Of a stretch of DNA of 64,000 nucleotides, positions 10,988 to 19,895 are shown piece by piece. A program made the position numbers and the translations under genes. This DNA is from Chryseobacterium camelliae (GTDB taxonomy: Bacteria; Bacteroidota; Bacteroidia; Flavobacteriales; Weeksellaceae): contig NZ_CP022986.1 in assembly GCF_002770595.1 (NCBI RefSeq), positions 2,542,001-2,606,000 on the forward strand, written 5' to 3'. The notes beneath the pieces were generated by a model. The model saw only the letters and a program-made list of their open reading frames with translations. It did no database searches and was not told where the DNA came from. The number at the start of each line of letters is the position of its first letter. Position 1 is the stretch's first letter.

Positions 10988-11701
10988 TTATAAAACTACG
11001 TGACCGAGTTTCATGAGTTTGTCGTGGTTGAGAATTTTGATGTTCCGGCCGTCTACTTCAATCAGATTATCCTGTTTGAATTCTGAGATCAGGCGGATGG
11101 CACTTTCTGTAGCAGTCCCGATAATATTGGCGATCTCTTCTCTGGTAAGGGAGATTTTAATGAACCCTTCAGGATCAACGCCCAGCTTCTGCTCCAGCAG
11201 GATCAGGATTTCCGCAAGCCTTTCGCGTACGGTTTTCTGAGCCAGGAACGTAATGGTATTGGAAGACTCTCCAAGTTCGTAGGAAATTTTCTGAAGCATC
11301 ACAAATGACAGCTGCGGATCCACTTCCAGAAGGTGCATAAAGATGTCCGAAGGCAGAAAAGTACATTCAATTTCTGTCATCGCCTCAGCCTTTGCCTGGA
11401 AATTTTCCCCGCAAAGTAAAGAACGGTAGCCTATGATATCGCCTTCTTTGATAAATCTAAGAATCTGATCTTTCCCGAATGCTCCGGATTTGGATAATTT
11501 AGCAGCTCCTTTTTCCAAAAAATAAACTCCTTTCGGAGTTTCTCCATCCTCAAAAATCGTATCGTGTTTCTGAAAGCTGAGTTTTTTCTTGCCTTTGATG
11601 TATTTATCGAAATCTGCACTGGAAAGTCTTTCCTTGAATGATTTATCATTAAAAACTCTGGCGAACCTATCTTCAATAGCAATCTGTTGTTCCTGCGACA
11701 T
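10988..11701 (-). CDS. Crp/Fnr-family transcription regulator
   Basis: A cyclic-nucleotide-binding-fold sensor (about residues 30-150) followed by a winged helix (SLTREEIANIIGTATESAIR; recognition helix TATESAIRLISEF). The recognition helix keeps Glu and Arg in ExxxR spacing, which in this family reads TGA half-sites. Only two cysteines are seen in the sensor part (LLCGEN, ECTFL), so an Fnr-type 4Fe-4S cluster is not supported. I chose the ATG at 11701 (MSQEQQ); the ATG at 11713 falls at the predicted transcription start. It is divergent from the cbb3 cluster, a usual place for its regulator. Confidence 0.88.
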   Translation of the reverse strand: MSQEQQIAIEDRFARVFNDKSFKERLSSADFDKYIKGKKKLSFQKHDTIFEDGETPKGVYFLEKGAAKLSKSGAFGKDQILRFIKEGDIIGYRSLLCGENFQAKAEAMTEIECTFLPSDIFMHLLEVDPQLSFVMLQKISYELGESSNTITFLAQKTVRERLAEILILLEQKLGVDPEGFIKISLTREEIANIIGTATESAIRLISEFKQDNLIEVDGRNIKILNHDKLMKLGHVVL

Positions 11702-11719
11702 TTTATATGACATTTATCA

Positions 11720-11770
11720 CAAAAATAGAACATTTTGATTCGATAAACAAAAAAATTTGTTATAATTTTG
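11720..11770. promoter_or_regulatory. Overlapping divergent promoters of the Crp/Fnr gene and ccoI
   Basis: Minus strand: TTTG (11748-11751), 20 bases from TTG, then TATTTTTG (11720-11727), a full Bacteroidetes promoter for the regulator. Plus strand: TAATTTTG at 11763-11770 fits the -7 box for ccoI, with a TTG at 11735-11737 that is a little too far away (25 bases). The two promoters interleave within about 50 bases, so the two polymerases would compete. Confidence 0.6.
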
Positions 11771-11784
11771 TATCTCAATATTTT

Positions 11785-14169
11785 ATGGAGGTGAGCGAGA
11801 ACTGTTTTCATTGTGGTCAAGGGATAGAAAAAGAAAGAATTTTATTCGATGAAAAGACTTTCTGCTGCAACGGTTGTAAGTCGGTCTACGAAATTCTGAA
11901 CACCAATAATCTTACTAATTTTTACGAACTTAATAAAAGAGCGGGGATCCGCCCGGGTGATGAAAATACGTCTCAGTTTGACTACCTGGATACCCCTGAA
12001 ATTTTTGAAAAGGTTACTGATTTTTCGGAAGGCGATACCAGCCTCGTAACGTTCAAGATTCCGGTGATCCACTGTTCTTCCTGCATCTGGCTTCTGGAAA
12101 GCCTTCACACACTGAATAAGAACATTAAATATTCACAGGTCAATTTTACCAGGAAGACTTTGCAGATCTCATTCAACCATAAAGAATTAAAATTAAGCGA
12201 ATTAGCCAATTTCCTGACGAACCTCGGCTATAAGCCGGCGATCAGCCTTGAAACCGCGGACAAAAATGTTGACCACCTGGACAAATCGCTTCTTGTGAAG
12301 TTTGCCATTGCCGGTTTTGCTTTCGGAAACGGGATGTTCCTGGCATTTCCCGAATACATCGGCGGAGAAGATTACTGGATGGACCATTACAAAGGGCTTT
12401 TCAGGACACTGATGTTTTTACTGGCCTGCCCGGTCGTATTTTATTCCGCTTCAGATTATTACAAATCCGCCTGGTACGGACTGAAAAATAAAATTGTCAA
12501 TATCGACGTGCCGATCGTGCTGGGTATCCTGGTCCTTTTCGGAAGAAGCGTCTATGAAATCGCTACGGATTACGGTCCCGGTTATTTTGACACCCTATGT
12601 GGTCTTCTGTTCTTTATGCTGATGGGAAAAATTTTCCAGAAAAGGACCTACAACGCACTTTCGTACGATAGGGATTATAAATCCTTTTATCCGATCGCGG
12701 TTACAAAGGTAGATTTCAACGGAAAACAGGACAATATCCTGCTTTCTGAAATCAAAGTCGGCGACAGGATCCTGGTGCGGAATCAAGAGATTATCCCCGT
12801 AGACGCGATCCTGATCAGCGGAGAAGGAAATATCGACAACAGTTTCATTACAGGTGAAAGTGTAAGCATCAGCAAACAGCCGGGAGACAAAATTTTTGCC
12901 GGAGGGAAGCAGATCGGATCTTCGCTTGAACTGGAAGTGATTAAAAACGTAGACCAGAGCTACCTGACCCAGCTGTGGAACAAGGAGGCGTTCAAAAAGC
13001 ATGAAACAGGACTTGACACGCTAACGAATAACATCAGTAAATACTTTACGTTCATTATTTTAGGCATTGCCCTGATTTCCGGAATCTACTGGTCATTTAT
13101 TGATCTGGAAAAGATGTTCCAGGTAATTTCCGCCATCCTGATCATTGCCTGCCCATGCGCCCTTGCGTTATCAGCACCGTTTACATTCGGGCATATCATG
13201 AGGATCCTGGGAAGGAATAAGTTTTACGTCAAAGACACCCTGACGATTGAAAAGATTGCGAAACTGGATACGGTAGTCTTTGATAAAACAGGAACCATCA
13301 CCCAGCGCAAAAAATCGAATATCAGGTATGAAGGTATTGAGATCAGCGAATTCGACCTGCTGAACATCAAAACACTGCTTAAGAACTCTAACCACCCGCT
13401 GTCAAAATCCCTGTATGAATTTGTAGACGTCAGCGACGATTATTTCCCTGTAGAAAACTTTACTGAAATCTCAGGGAAAGGATATGAGGCACAGGTACGA
13501 AGCAATAGGTATAAAATTGGTTCTGCAAAATACAACGGGCAGGCATCGAAAAATCTGGAAACAGCCGTCTACATCAGTAAAAATAACGAGTATATCGGTA
13601 AATTCATCTTTAAAAATGAATACCGTAAAAACCTGAAAGCCCTTTTCAGCAGGCTTACGGCATACAAAATATTCATCCTGAGCGGAGATAATGCGTCAGA
13701 AGAAAACCAACTGAAAGAACTCATCGCGAACTGTGAGGGCATGGCATTCAACCAAAATCCTGAAGACAAGCTGAATTACATTCAGGAACTTCAGAACCGG
13801 AACCTTAAAGTGGCTATGTTAGGCGACGGGCTTAATGATGCCGGAGCTCTTAAACAGAGCAATGTGGGAATCGCTATTTCTGACGACACAAATACCTTCA
13901 CCCCTTCCTCAGATGTCATCATGGACGGAGACAAAGTAGTGCACTTAGATCACTACCTGAACGTATGCAAAGGATCTATCACTATTGTGAAAATGACATT
14001 CATAATTAGTTTTCTTTACAATATTGTCGGATTAAGTTACGCGGTGACAGGCCATATGCACCCGCTTTTCGCTGCGATCATCATGCCGATCAGCTCGATA
14101 ACCGTCGTAACATTTACGACACTTTCCACCTGGATCCTGGGAAGGAAATATTTCAGGAAATCCGCTTAA
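11785..14169 (+). CDS. ccoI: Copper-exporting P1B-type ATPase of cbb3 oxidase assembly
   Basis: CcoI/FixI pumps copper across the inner membrane for the CuB site of cbb3 oxidase. The 794 residues start at ATG 11785; 26 further codons upstream are open but overlap the divergent promoter. Order of features: an N-terminal Cys-rich segment (CFHCGQG, CCNGC), a metal-binding domain with HCSSC, membrane helices, the TGES actuator loop (FITGESVSISKQPGD), the CPC channel motif (ACPCALALS), the phosphorylation site DKTGT, the HP motif (NHPLSKSL) and GDGLNDAGAL. The N-terminal double Cys module is typical of CcoI as opposed to CopA. ccoS follows. Confidence 0.95.
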   Translation: MEVSENCFHCGQGIEKERILFDEKTFCCNGCKSVYEILNTNNLTNFYELNKRAGIRPGDENTSQFDYLDTPEIFEKVTDFSEGDTSLVTFKIPVIHCSSCIWLLESLHTLNKNIKYSQVNFTRKTLQISFNHKELKLSELANFLTNLGYKPAISLETADKNVDHLDKSLLVKFAIAGFAFGNGMFLAFPEYIGGEDYWMDHYKGLFRTLMFLLACPVVFYSASDYYKSAWYGLKNKIVNIDVPIVLGILVLFGRSVYEIATDYGPGYFDTLCGLLFFMLMGKIFQKRTYNALSYDRDYKSFYPIAVTKVDFNGKQDNILLSEIKVGDRILVRNQEIIPVDAILISGEGNIDNSFITGESVSISKQPGDKIFAGGKQIGSSLELEVIKNVDQSYLTQLWNKEAFKKHETGLDTLTNNISKYFTFIILGIALISGIYWSFIDLEKMFQVISAILIIACPCALALSAPFTFGHIMRILGRNKFYVKDTLTIEKIAKLDTVVFDKTGTITQRKKSNIRYEGIEISEFDLLNIKTLLKNSNHPLSKSLYEFVDVSDDYFPVENFTEISGKGYEAQVRSNRYKIGSAKYNGQASKNLETAVYISKNNEYIGKFIFKNEYRKNLKALFSRLTAYKIFILSGDNASEENQLKELIANCEGMAFNQNPEDKLNYIQELQNRNLKVAMLGDGLNDAGALKQSNVGIAISDDTNTFTPSSDVIMDGDKVVHLDHYLNVCKGSITIVKMTFIISFLYNIVGLSYAVTGHMHPLFAAIIMPISSITVVTFTTLSTWILGRKYFRKSA

Positions 14170-14216
14170 AAGCCCGTTATTTAGACTGATTTTAAATTAG
14201 CCAAACGCGCTATTTC

Positions 14217-14272
14217 GTGATGAATATCATTATTTTTCATTAAATTTGAAACCCGAAAATAGGTTAATTTTG
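14217..14272 (+). promoter_or_regulatory. Fnr/Crp-type operator and promoter in front of ccoS
   Basis: GTGAT-GAAT-ATCAT at 14217-14230 is an inverted repeat with the TGAT-N4-ATCA core of Fnr-type sites. Downstream are TTTG (14245-14248), 16 bases, and TAATTTTG (14265-14272), a slightly short Bacteroidetes promoter. A start near 14279 would put the operator centre at about -55. The regulator encoded at 10988 is the obvious candidate to bind it. Confidence 0.55.
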
Positions 14273-14280
14273 TTATCCAA

Positions 14281-14505
14281 ATGGATATTCTATATTTAAT
14301 GATCCTATGCAGTGTTTCCTTGGCTGCAGTTTTCCTGGTCGTTTTCATTATTAACGCCAGAAAAGGACAGTTTGAAGATGACGAGTCACCGGCTGTAAGG
14401 ATTCTCTTTGATTCTGATGAAATTAAGGAAGAAAAAGAGCATGATGACGAGAATCATACTGATGAAGAGCAAGAAAAAAGTAAAATTGAAGATAAAAGTG
14501 AATAG
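14281..14505 (+). CDS. ccoS: cbb3-type cytochrome oxidase assembly protein CcoS
   Basis: A 74-residue protein with one N-terminal membrane helix (LYLMILCSVSLAAVFLVVFI), then ARKGQFEDDESPAVRILFD, the family core with its GQFED/D pattern, and a long acidic tail. CcoS is needed for cofactor insertion into the cbb3 oxidase. It lies between ccoI and ccoNO, 5 bases before the latter. Confidence 0.92.
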   Translation: MDILYLMILCSVSLAAVFLVVFIINARKGQFEDDESPAVRILFDSDEIKEEKEHDDENHTDEEQEKSKIEDKSE

Positions 14506-14510
14506 TTGAT

Positions 14511-16772
14511 ATGGAAACACAAAAGTTTAGTTATGATAACAGTATTGTCCGGGCGTTTTTGTACGCGACCGTGACTTTCGGGATCATAGGATTCTTATTC
14601 GGGCTGACGGCAGCGCTGATGCTTTTCTACCCGGAGCTTCCGGAATTTTTATTCGGGACGGACGATACGACCATCAGGAGTCTGGCTTCCGGTAATATTC
14701 AGGGACTGATTAATACACAGGGAGCATTCGGATTCGGTAGAATCAGGATGCTGCACACCACGACTGTAATTTTCGCCTTTGTTTGTAACAGTGTATTTGT
14801 GGGAGTATATTACTCGCTGCAAAGACTGCTCAAAACAAGGATGTACAGCGATACATTGTCATGGATCCATTTCTGGTCATGGCAGATCATGATCATTGCG
14901 GCTTACATTACGTTCTTTATGGGGATCAATACCTCAAAAGAATATGCAGAGCACGAATGGCCGATTGATATTTTAATTGCATTCTCATGGATCGTGTTCG
15001 GTATCAATATGTTCATGACAATTGCCAGAAGAAGGGTACGACACATCTACGTGGCGATCTGGTTCTACATCGGAACATGGATTGCTGTAGTGATGCTGCA
15101 TATATTCAACAACCTGGAAGTTCCGTTGTCTTTCACCGGATGGAAGTCTTATTCTGCTTATGCAGGGGTAAAAGATGCCATCGTACAGTGGTGGTATGGA
15201 CACAATGCGGTAGCTTTCATCCTTACTACGCCTGTTTTGGGTCTGATGTATTATTTCCTTCCTAAAGCAGCTGACAGACCGGTATTCTCCTATAAACTGT
15301 CGATCATCCACTTCTGGTCACTGATCTTCGTTTATATCTGGGCCGGCCCTCACCACCTTCAGTACACTGCGCTTCCTGCATGGGCTCAGGCAGTGGGAAC
15401 AGGATTCTCCATCATGCTGATCGCCCCATCCTGGGGAGGAATGCTGAACGGTCTCCTTACGTTAAGGGGAGCGTGGGATAAAGTAAGGGAAAACCCGATC
15501 CTTAAGTTCTTTGTCGTAGCAGTTACCTGCTATGGTATGGCAACTTTCGAAGGTCCGCTTTTAGCGACTAAAAACATCAATAAAATCGGTCACTTTACCG
15601 ACTGGGTTATCGGTCACGTTCACCTGGGAGCATTAGGCTGGAATGGCTTCATGGCGTTCGGGGTTATCTATTACCTGATCCCGATCCTTTGGAGAACGAA
15701 ACTGTATTCAACAAAAATGGCCAACTGGCATTTCTGGCTGGGTACTTTAGGAATCATCTTCTATGCAGTACCGATGTATATTTCAGGATTTACTCAGGGA
15801 TTGATGTGGAAACAGTTCAACCCGGACGGAACCCTTGTTTGGAAAAACTGGTTAGATACGGTAACGGCGATCATCCCTTACTTCAAAATGAGGTTTGTAG
15901 GAGGATTCCTATACTTCTCAGGAGGGATTTTAATGGTAATCAACCTTATTGCAACGGCAAGAAAGGGATCATTCCAGAAAGAAGTGCCTGCAGAAGCACC
16001 TGCTTTGGCTAACATCAGCGGAAAACGTAAAGAAGGAGAAGGAACTCACCTTTGGTTGGAGAGAACTCCGGCGATCATGGGTATTCTGTCTTTACTAACG
16101 ATATCTATAGGAAGTATGGTAGAGATTATCCCTACCCTATCCTTAAAGAAAAGTGTACCGACCATTTCAGCCGTAAAACCTTATTCACCGCTGGAACTTG
16201 AAGGTAGAGATATTTACATCCGTGAAGCATGTAACTCGTGTCACTCACAGATGGTGAGACCGTTCAGGGATGAGATTGTAAGGTTCAACGGTAAAAACGG
16301 ACAGTATTCAAAAGCCGGGGAATTCGTATATGACAGGCCGTTCTTATGGGGTTCCAAGAGGACAGGGCCGGATTTACAGAGAGAAGGAGGTAAAAACCCA
16401 AGCTCATGGCATTATAAGCACATGTACAACCCAAGATCAACATCTGCCGGTTCTATCATGCCTCGTTTCCCTTGGTTAATTGCCAACAACCTGGACAGAT
16501 CCAAAATGGTTGATAAAATGGTTCTTATGAAAAACGTTTTCGATGTTCCATATACCAAAGCTGAGATCGATACGGCTAACCAGTGGGCCAATAACCAGTC
16601 TGCCAAAATCGTAAAAGATATCTTCTCTGAAGCGAATGACCTTAAACAGGCATATGCCAAGAGACCTCAGGGCGAACTGGAGAAAAAAGAGATCGTAGCA
16701 CTGATCGCTTATCTTCAACGATTAGGTACGGATATTAAAACAACCGAGATTAAAACAGCAAGCAATAATTAA
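14511..16772 (+). CDS. ccoNO: cbb3-type cytochrome c oxidase, fused subunits I and II (CcoN-CcoO)
   Basis: The catalytic subunit and the monohaem cytochrome subunit in one 753-residue chain, a fusion common in Bacteroidetes. Residues 1 to about 480 are CcoN with a dozen membrane helices and haem/CuB histidines (MLHTTTVIFAFVCN, WWYGHNAVAFIL, WAGPHHLQYTALP, DWVIGHVHLGALGWNGF). After a linker and one helix, the CcoO part carries CNSCH at residues 574-578 with the classic CHSQMVRP context, and GPDLQREGGK and SIMPRFPWL toward the end. It reduces oxygen at low pressure and pumps protons. Confidence 0.97.
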   Translation: METQKFSYDNSIVRAFLYATVTFGIIGFLFGLTAALMLFYPELPEFLFGTDDTTIRSLASGNIQGLINTQGAFGFGRIRMLHTTTVIFAFVCNSVFVGVYYSLQRLLKTRMYSDTLSWIHFWSWQIMIIAAYITFFMGINTSKEYAEHEWPIDILIAFSWIVFGINMFMTIARRRVRHIYVAIWFYIGTWIAVVMLHIFNNLEVPLSFTGWKSYSAYAGVKDAIVQWWYGHNAVAFILTTPVLGLMYYFLPKAADRPVFSYKLSIIHFWSLIFVYIWAGPHHLQYTALPAWAQAVGTGFSIMLIAPSWGGMLNGLLTLRGAWDKVRENPILKFFVVAVTCYGMATFEGPLLATKNINKIGHFTDWVIGHVHLGALGWNGFMAFGVIYYLIPILWRTKLYSTKMANWHFWLGTLGIIFYAVPMYISGFTQGLMWKQFNPDGTLVWKNWLDTVTAIIPYFKMRFVGGFLYFSGGILMVINLIATARKGSFQKEVPAEAPALANISGKRKEGEGTHLWLERTPAIMGILSLLTISIGSMVEIIPTLSLKKSVPTISAVKPYSPLELEGRDIYIREACNSCHSQMVRPFRDEIVRFNGKNGQYSKAGEFVYDRPFLWGSKRTGPDLQREGGKNPSSWHYKHMYNPRSTSAGSIMPRFPWLIANNLDRSKMVDKMVLMKNVFDVPYTKAEIDTANQWANNQSAKIVKDIFSEANDLKQAYAKRPQGELEKKEIVALIAYLQRLGTDIKTTEIKTASNN

Positions 16773-16789
16773 CATTAAAAGGTTCAAGC

Positions 16790-16987
16790 ATGATTCCTCA
16801 GAACTTTAAAGATATATTATCCAATACAGACAATGCTGGTTTTTACCAGACGCTGGCTCTGATTTTCTTTATGCTGTTCTTCGTAGCGCTGGTGGTCTAT
16901 GTATTCAGCAGACCCAAGAAATACTACCGTGAAGAAGAAGAGGCCCCTCTGCAGGATGATGAGGATGAATTGAATTCAAAAAATTAA
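16790..16987 (+). CDS. ccoQ: cbb3 oxidase subunit IV CcoQ
   Basis: A 65-residue single-pass membrane protein: helix at about residues 20-41 (YQTLALIFFMLFFVALVVYV), then SRPKKYY and a strongly acidic tail. Position between ccoNO and ccoP, size and topology fit CcoQ/FixQ, which stabilises the complex. The sequence itself is too short for a strong family match. Confidence 0.85.
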   Translation: MIPQNFKDILSNTDNAGFYQTLALIFFMLFFVALVVYVFSRPKKYYREEEEAPLQDDEDELNSKN

Positions 16988-16996
16988 ACAACCATT

Positions 16997-17878
16997 ATGA
17001 AACAAAGGACACCGGTTTTCGTAAACATTTTAATAATAATCGGACTTTTAATAGTTTTTTATTATCTGTTTGTACAGAGCTACTCGTTTTTAGGTTCACC
17101 ATATTTCTGGGGGACAGTGGTTATCGCAGGTATTTTAGCCTATATCCACAGCGCCATCGGTGACCTGATTGAAAACAATAAATTCAAAAGGTTATCACAG
17201 GAGGAAAAGGCTGCTTACCTGGCAGAGAAAAGAATCCCTTATTTCAAAAGACTGTATGATGCTGCCTTTAAAAAGCAGACTGCATCTGAGGAAAAAGATA
17301 TCCTTATTGACCATGGTTTCGACGGAATTATGGAACTGGACAACCAGTTGCCGAAATGGTGGGTAGGTTTATTCTACTTTGGGACTGCTTTTTGTATTCT
17401 GTATGTAGCGGCTTACTCTTTTACAGATTTTGCTCACCCTATCAATGAGTATGAAATTGAGTATAAGGAACAGATTGCGAGTATCGCAGAGTACGAAAAG
17501 ACACAGCCTCCTGTAACGATTGAAACCGCTAAGTATTCAGCCGATAATATTGCAGACGGTAAAGAACTGTTTAAGACGAACTGTGCATCATGTCACGGTG
17601 AAGACGGACGCGGAGGAATCGGTCCTAACCTTACCGATAACTACTGGATCAACCAGCCAGAGAAGACGTTATTTAAAAACGTATTCAATATGGACTGGAA
17701 CGGTTCCCCAAATAATCCTGCAATGAGACCATTCGGTAAAAACGGAGAGGTTTCCGGAGCAGAAATTGAAAAGATTGCTGCTTATGTATACCACATCAAC
17801 CAGGAACAGCCTCCGATTACACCCGCTCAGGGCGGAGCCGCTCCTCAGGGAACAGAAGCACATTGGGAAAAAGAATAA
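16997..17878 (+). CDS. ccoP: cbb3 oxidase cytochrome c subunit III CcoP, with one visible haem site
   Basis: A 293-residue membrane-anchored cytochrome. There are two N-terminal helices (about residues 8-28 and 36-52), a cytosolic loop and a third helix near 125-145 (WWVGLFYFGTAFCILYVAAY). The periplasmic part has CASCH at 196-200, GRGGIGPNLTD after it and AMRPFGK with the Met ligand. Proteobacterial CcoP has two CxxCH sites; only one is present here, as I believe is usual for Bacteroidetes forms. It ends in a Pro/Ala/Gln-rich tail. Confidence 0.95.
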   Translation: MKQRTPVFVNILIIIGLLIVFYYLFVQSYSFLGSPYFWGTVVIAGILAYIHSAIGDLIENNKFKRLSQEEKAAYLAEKRIPYFKRLYDAAFKKQTASEEKDILIDHGFDGIMELDNQLPKWWVGLFYFGTAFCILYVAAYSFTDFAHPINEYEIEYKEQIASIAEYEKTQPPVTIETAKYSADNIADGKELFKTNCASCHGEDGRGGIGPNLTDNYWINQPEKTLFKNVFNMDWNGSPNNPAMRPFGKNGEVSGAEIEKIAAYVYHINQEQPPITPAQGGAAPQGTEAHWEKE

Positions 17879-17900
17879 TTTAATTTTAAATTAGAAACCT

Positions 17901-17957
17901 ATGAAAAACATAATTTGTTATTAGAAGAAAAAATAGTAACGAATTATGTTTTTTCAT
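17901..17957 (+). repeat. Long near-perfect hairpin between ccoP and ccoG
   Basis: Bases 17901-17920 and 17937-17957 are inverted copies of about 20 bases (one wobble pair and one bulged T), with a 16-base A-rich loop. The 3' arm contains TTTTTT at 17949-17954 and is followed by TTTTTAAAATA. It could act as a partial terminator or an RNA processing/stability element that sets the ratio of oxidase subunits to assembly proteins. Confidence 0.7.
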
Positions 17958-17978
17958 TTTTAAAATAGAGTATACAAC

Positions 17979-19433
17979 ATGTCAAACATAGAAGAAGTAG
18001 AAGTACGCGGCGGACAGGGCCAGGTTCTGGAACCTGAGACATACAGGGATTCTATAGGAACTATGGAACAATCCGGAAAGAGGAAATGGGTCTTTCCGCG
18101 AAAACCCAAAGGTAAATTTACCAACTACAGAAATATCGTAAGCTATCTTTTATTAGCCGTTTATTTCGCTACCCCATTCATCAGCATCAACGGAAACCCG
18201 TTTCTGTTGTTTGATGTCATAGACCGGGAATTTTATATCTTCGGACAGCCGTTTTATCCACAGGACTTTTTTATCCTGACATTAGGCGCCATTGCATCCC
18301 TGATATTCATTATTGTATTTACGATTGCTTTCGGGAGAATTTTCTGCGGGTGGATATGCCCTCAGACAATTTTTCTGGAATTTATTTTCCGTAAGATAGA
18401 ATATGCAATTGAAGGGGACAGAAACAGACAGATGAAGCTCGACAGGCAGGAATGGAACAGTGAGAAGATATGGAAGCGAAGCCTTAAATGGAGTATTTAC
18501 GTGGTGATTTCACTGATCATAACGCATTTCATGTTCATGTACATCGTGGGCTACCGAGAAGTATTCAGGATTGTTTCTGAAGGGCCTTTTGCCCACCCTA
18601 CGAATTTTATCGTTATGATCTTATTCTCGGCAGCGTTTTACTTTGTTTTTGCGTGGTTCAGAGAACAGGTATGTACGCTGGTATGTCCGTACGGAAGATT
18701 ACAGGGTGTATTGATCGATAAGGATACGATCAATGTATTCTACGATTTCAACCGCGGAGAAAACAGGGCGAAATGGAGAAAAGGAGAAGATAGGAAAGCT
18801 GCCGGAAAAGGCGATTGTATCGACTGTCATCAGTGCGTAGTCGTATGTCCTACCGGAATTGATATCAGGGACGGACAGCAGTTGGAATGCGTGAACTGTA
18901 CCGCCTGTATTGATGCCTGTGACGAAGTTATGGAAAAAGTAGGTCTGCCTAAAGGCCTGATCCGTTATGCCTCGGAAAATGAAATTGAAAGGAAAAGCTC
19001 CTTCGAGTTTACCGGCAGGATGAAAGGGTTTACTGTAATCCTGATCTTCCTGATGGGATTCCTGGGATATTTACTGTATAACAGGGGCGAAATGGAAGCT
19101 AAGTTCATCAAGCCCGCAGGAAGTACATTCTTTGTAAGAGATGGTAAAATCACCAATACCTATAATTATACATTCCTTAATAAGACGAATGATAAGAAGC
19201 TCGTAACCGTAAAAGTTATTGAACCTTCCCATGGCGAGGTTACCTACAGTGCCTCAAGCAAAATACAGGTAGACCGCGATAAAATATCCAAAGGAACCAT
19301 CAATATCAGCTTCCCGGAAAGTGAGATGAAGCTGTCTAAGCAGAATATTACTATCGGTGTTTATGATATGAAAGGTAATCTGATCGATTCTTACCAGACG
19401 TATTTTGAAGGACCGTTTAAATTGCAATTTTAA
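17979..19433 (+). CDS. ccoG: cbb3 oxidase accessory protein CcoG (4Fe-4S, copper reductase)
   Basis: A 484-residue membrane protein of the RdxA/FixG family. Several helices precede a ferredoxin-like region from about residue 280: CIDCHQCVVVCPTGIDI and LECVNCTACIDACDEV, two 4Fe-4S motifs. A CGWICPQTIF motif near residue 127 and CTLVCPYGRLQ near 233 are also characteristic. After a further helix comes a periplasmic Ig-like domain. CcoG is thought to reduce Cu(II) for oxidase assembly. It lies after the ccoP hairpin and 9 bases before ccoH. Confidence 0.95.
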   Translation: MSNIEEVEVRGGQGQVLEPETYRDSIGTMEQSGKRKWVFPRKPKGKFTNYRNIVSYLLLAVYFATPFISINGNPFLLFDVIDREFYIFGQPFYPQDFFILTLGAIASLIFIIVFTIAFGRIFCGWICPQTIFLEFIFRKIEYAIEGDRNRQMKLDRQEWNSEKIWKRSLKWSIYVVISLIITHFMFMYIVGYREVFRIVSEGPFAHPTNFIVMILFSAAFYFVFAWFREQVCTLVCPYGRLQGVLIDKDTINVFYDFNRGENRAKWRKGEDRKAAGKGDCIDCHQCVVVCPTGIDIRDGQQLECVNCTACIDACDEVMEKVGLPKGLIRYASENEIERKSSFEFTGRMKGFTVILIFLMGFLGYLLYNRGEMEAKFIKPAGSTFFVRDGKITNTYNYTFLNKTNDKKLVTVKVIEPSHGEVTYSASSKIQVDRDKISKGTINISFPESEMKLSKQNITIGVYDMKGNLIDSYQTYFEGPFKLQF

Positions 19434-19442
19434 GTTTTAAAC

Positions 19443-19895
19443 ATGAAAAATTTTAGTTGGGGCCACGGTGTGGTAATCGCACTGGCAGCCTTTATGATCT
19501 TTATACTTTCCATGATGTTCCTGTTTCCTAACGGCCAGAAGAATTCTGAAATGGTAACGGACAATTATTATGAGGAAGAATTAAAATACCAGGATGTTAT
19601 CGATGCTAAGAAAAGAGCGGATCAGCTGGAAGAAAAGCCACAGTATTCGCAGAATGCAAGTGGTATTACGATATCATTTCCCAAAGACTACAACAATTCC
19701 AATACTACCGTTAAATTTGTTTTGAATCGAACAGACGACCAGAACCTGGATGTAAAGAAATCTGTGCAGCTTAATCAGGCGCAGTCCTTCATAATTCCGG
19801 CGCAGGTACTGAAACCGGGGAATTACACCCTGAGACTGATGTGGACTAAAGATAAGACGGACTACAGGATGGATTTTGATGTGATATGGAAATAG
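19443..19895 (+). CDS. ccoH: FixH/CcoH family oxidase assembly protein
   Basis: A 150-residue protein with one membrane helix (about residues 8-29, GVVIALAAFMIFILSMMFLF), then the family motif MVTDNYYEEELKYQDVIDAK, where the Tyr-rich YYEEELKYQ block is typical of FixH. The periplasmic remainder is beta-rich. FixH helps CcoI and CcoG load copper into the oxidase. It overlaps the next gene by 10 bases. Confidence 0.92.
   Translation: MKNFSWGHGVVIALAAFMIFILSMMFLFPNGQKNSEMVTDNYYEEELKYQDVIDAKKRADQLEEKPQYSQNASGITISFPKDYNNSNTTVKFVLNRTDDQNLDVKKSVQLNQAQSFIIPAQVLKPGNYTLRLMWTKDKTDYRMDFDVIWK

Noticed and set aside
11707..11784. ATG at 11707 as the ccoI start
   Set aside because: It overlaps the Crp/Fnr coding region and both promoters. 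ATG 11785 matches the family N-terminus.
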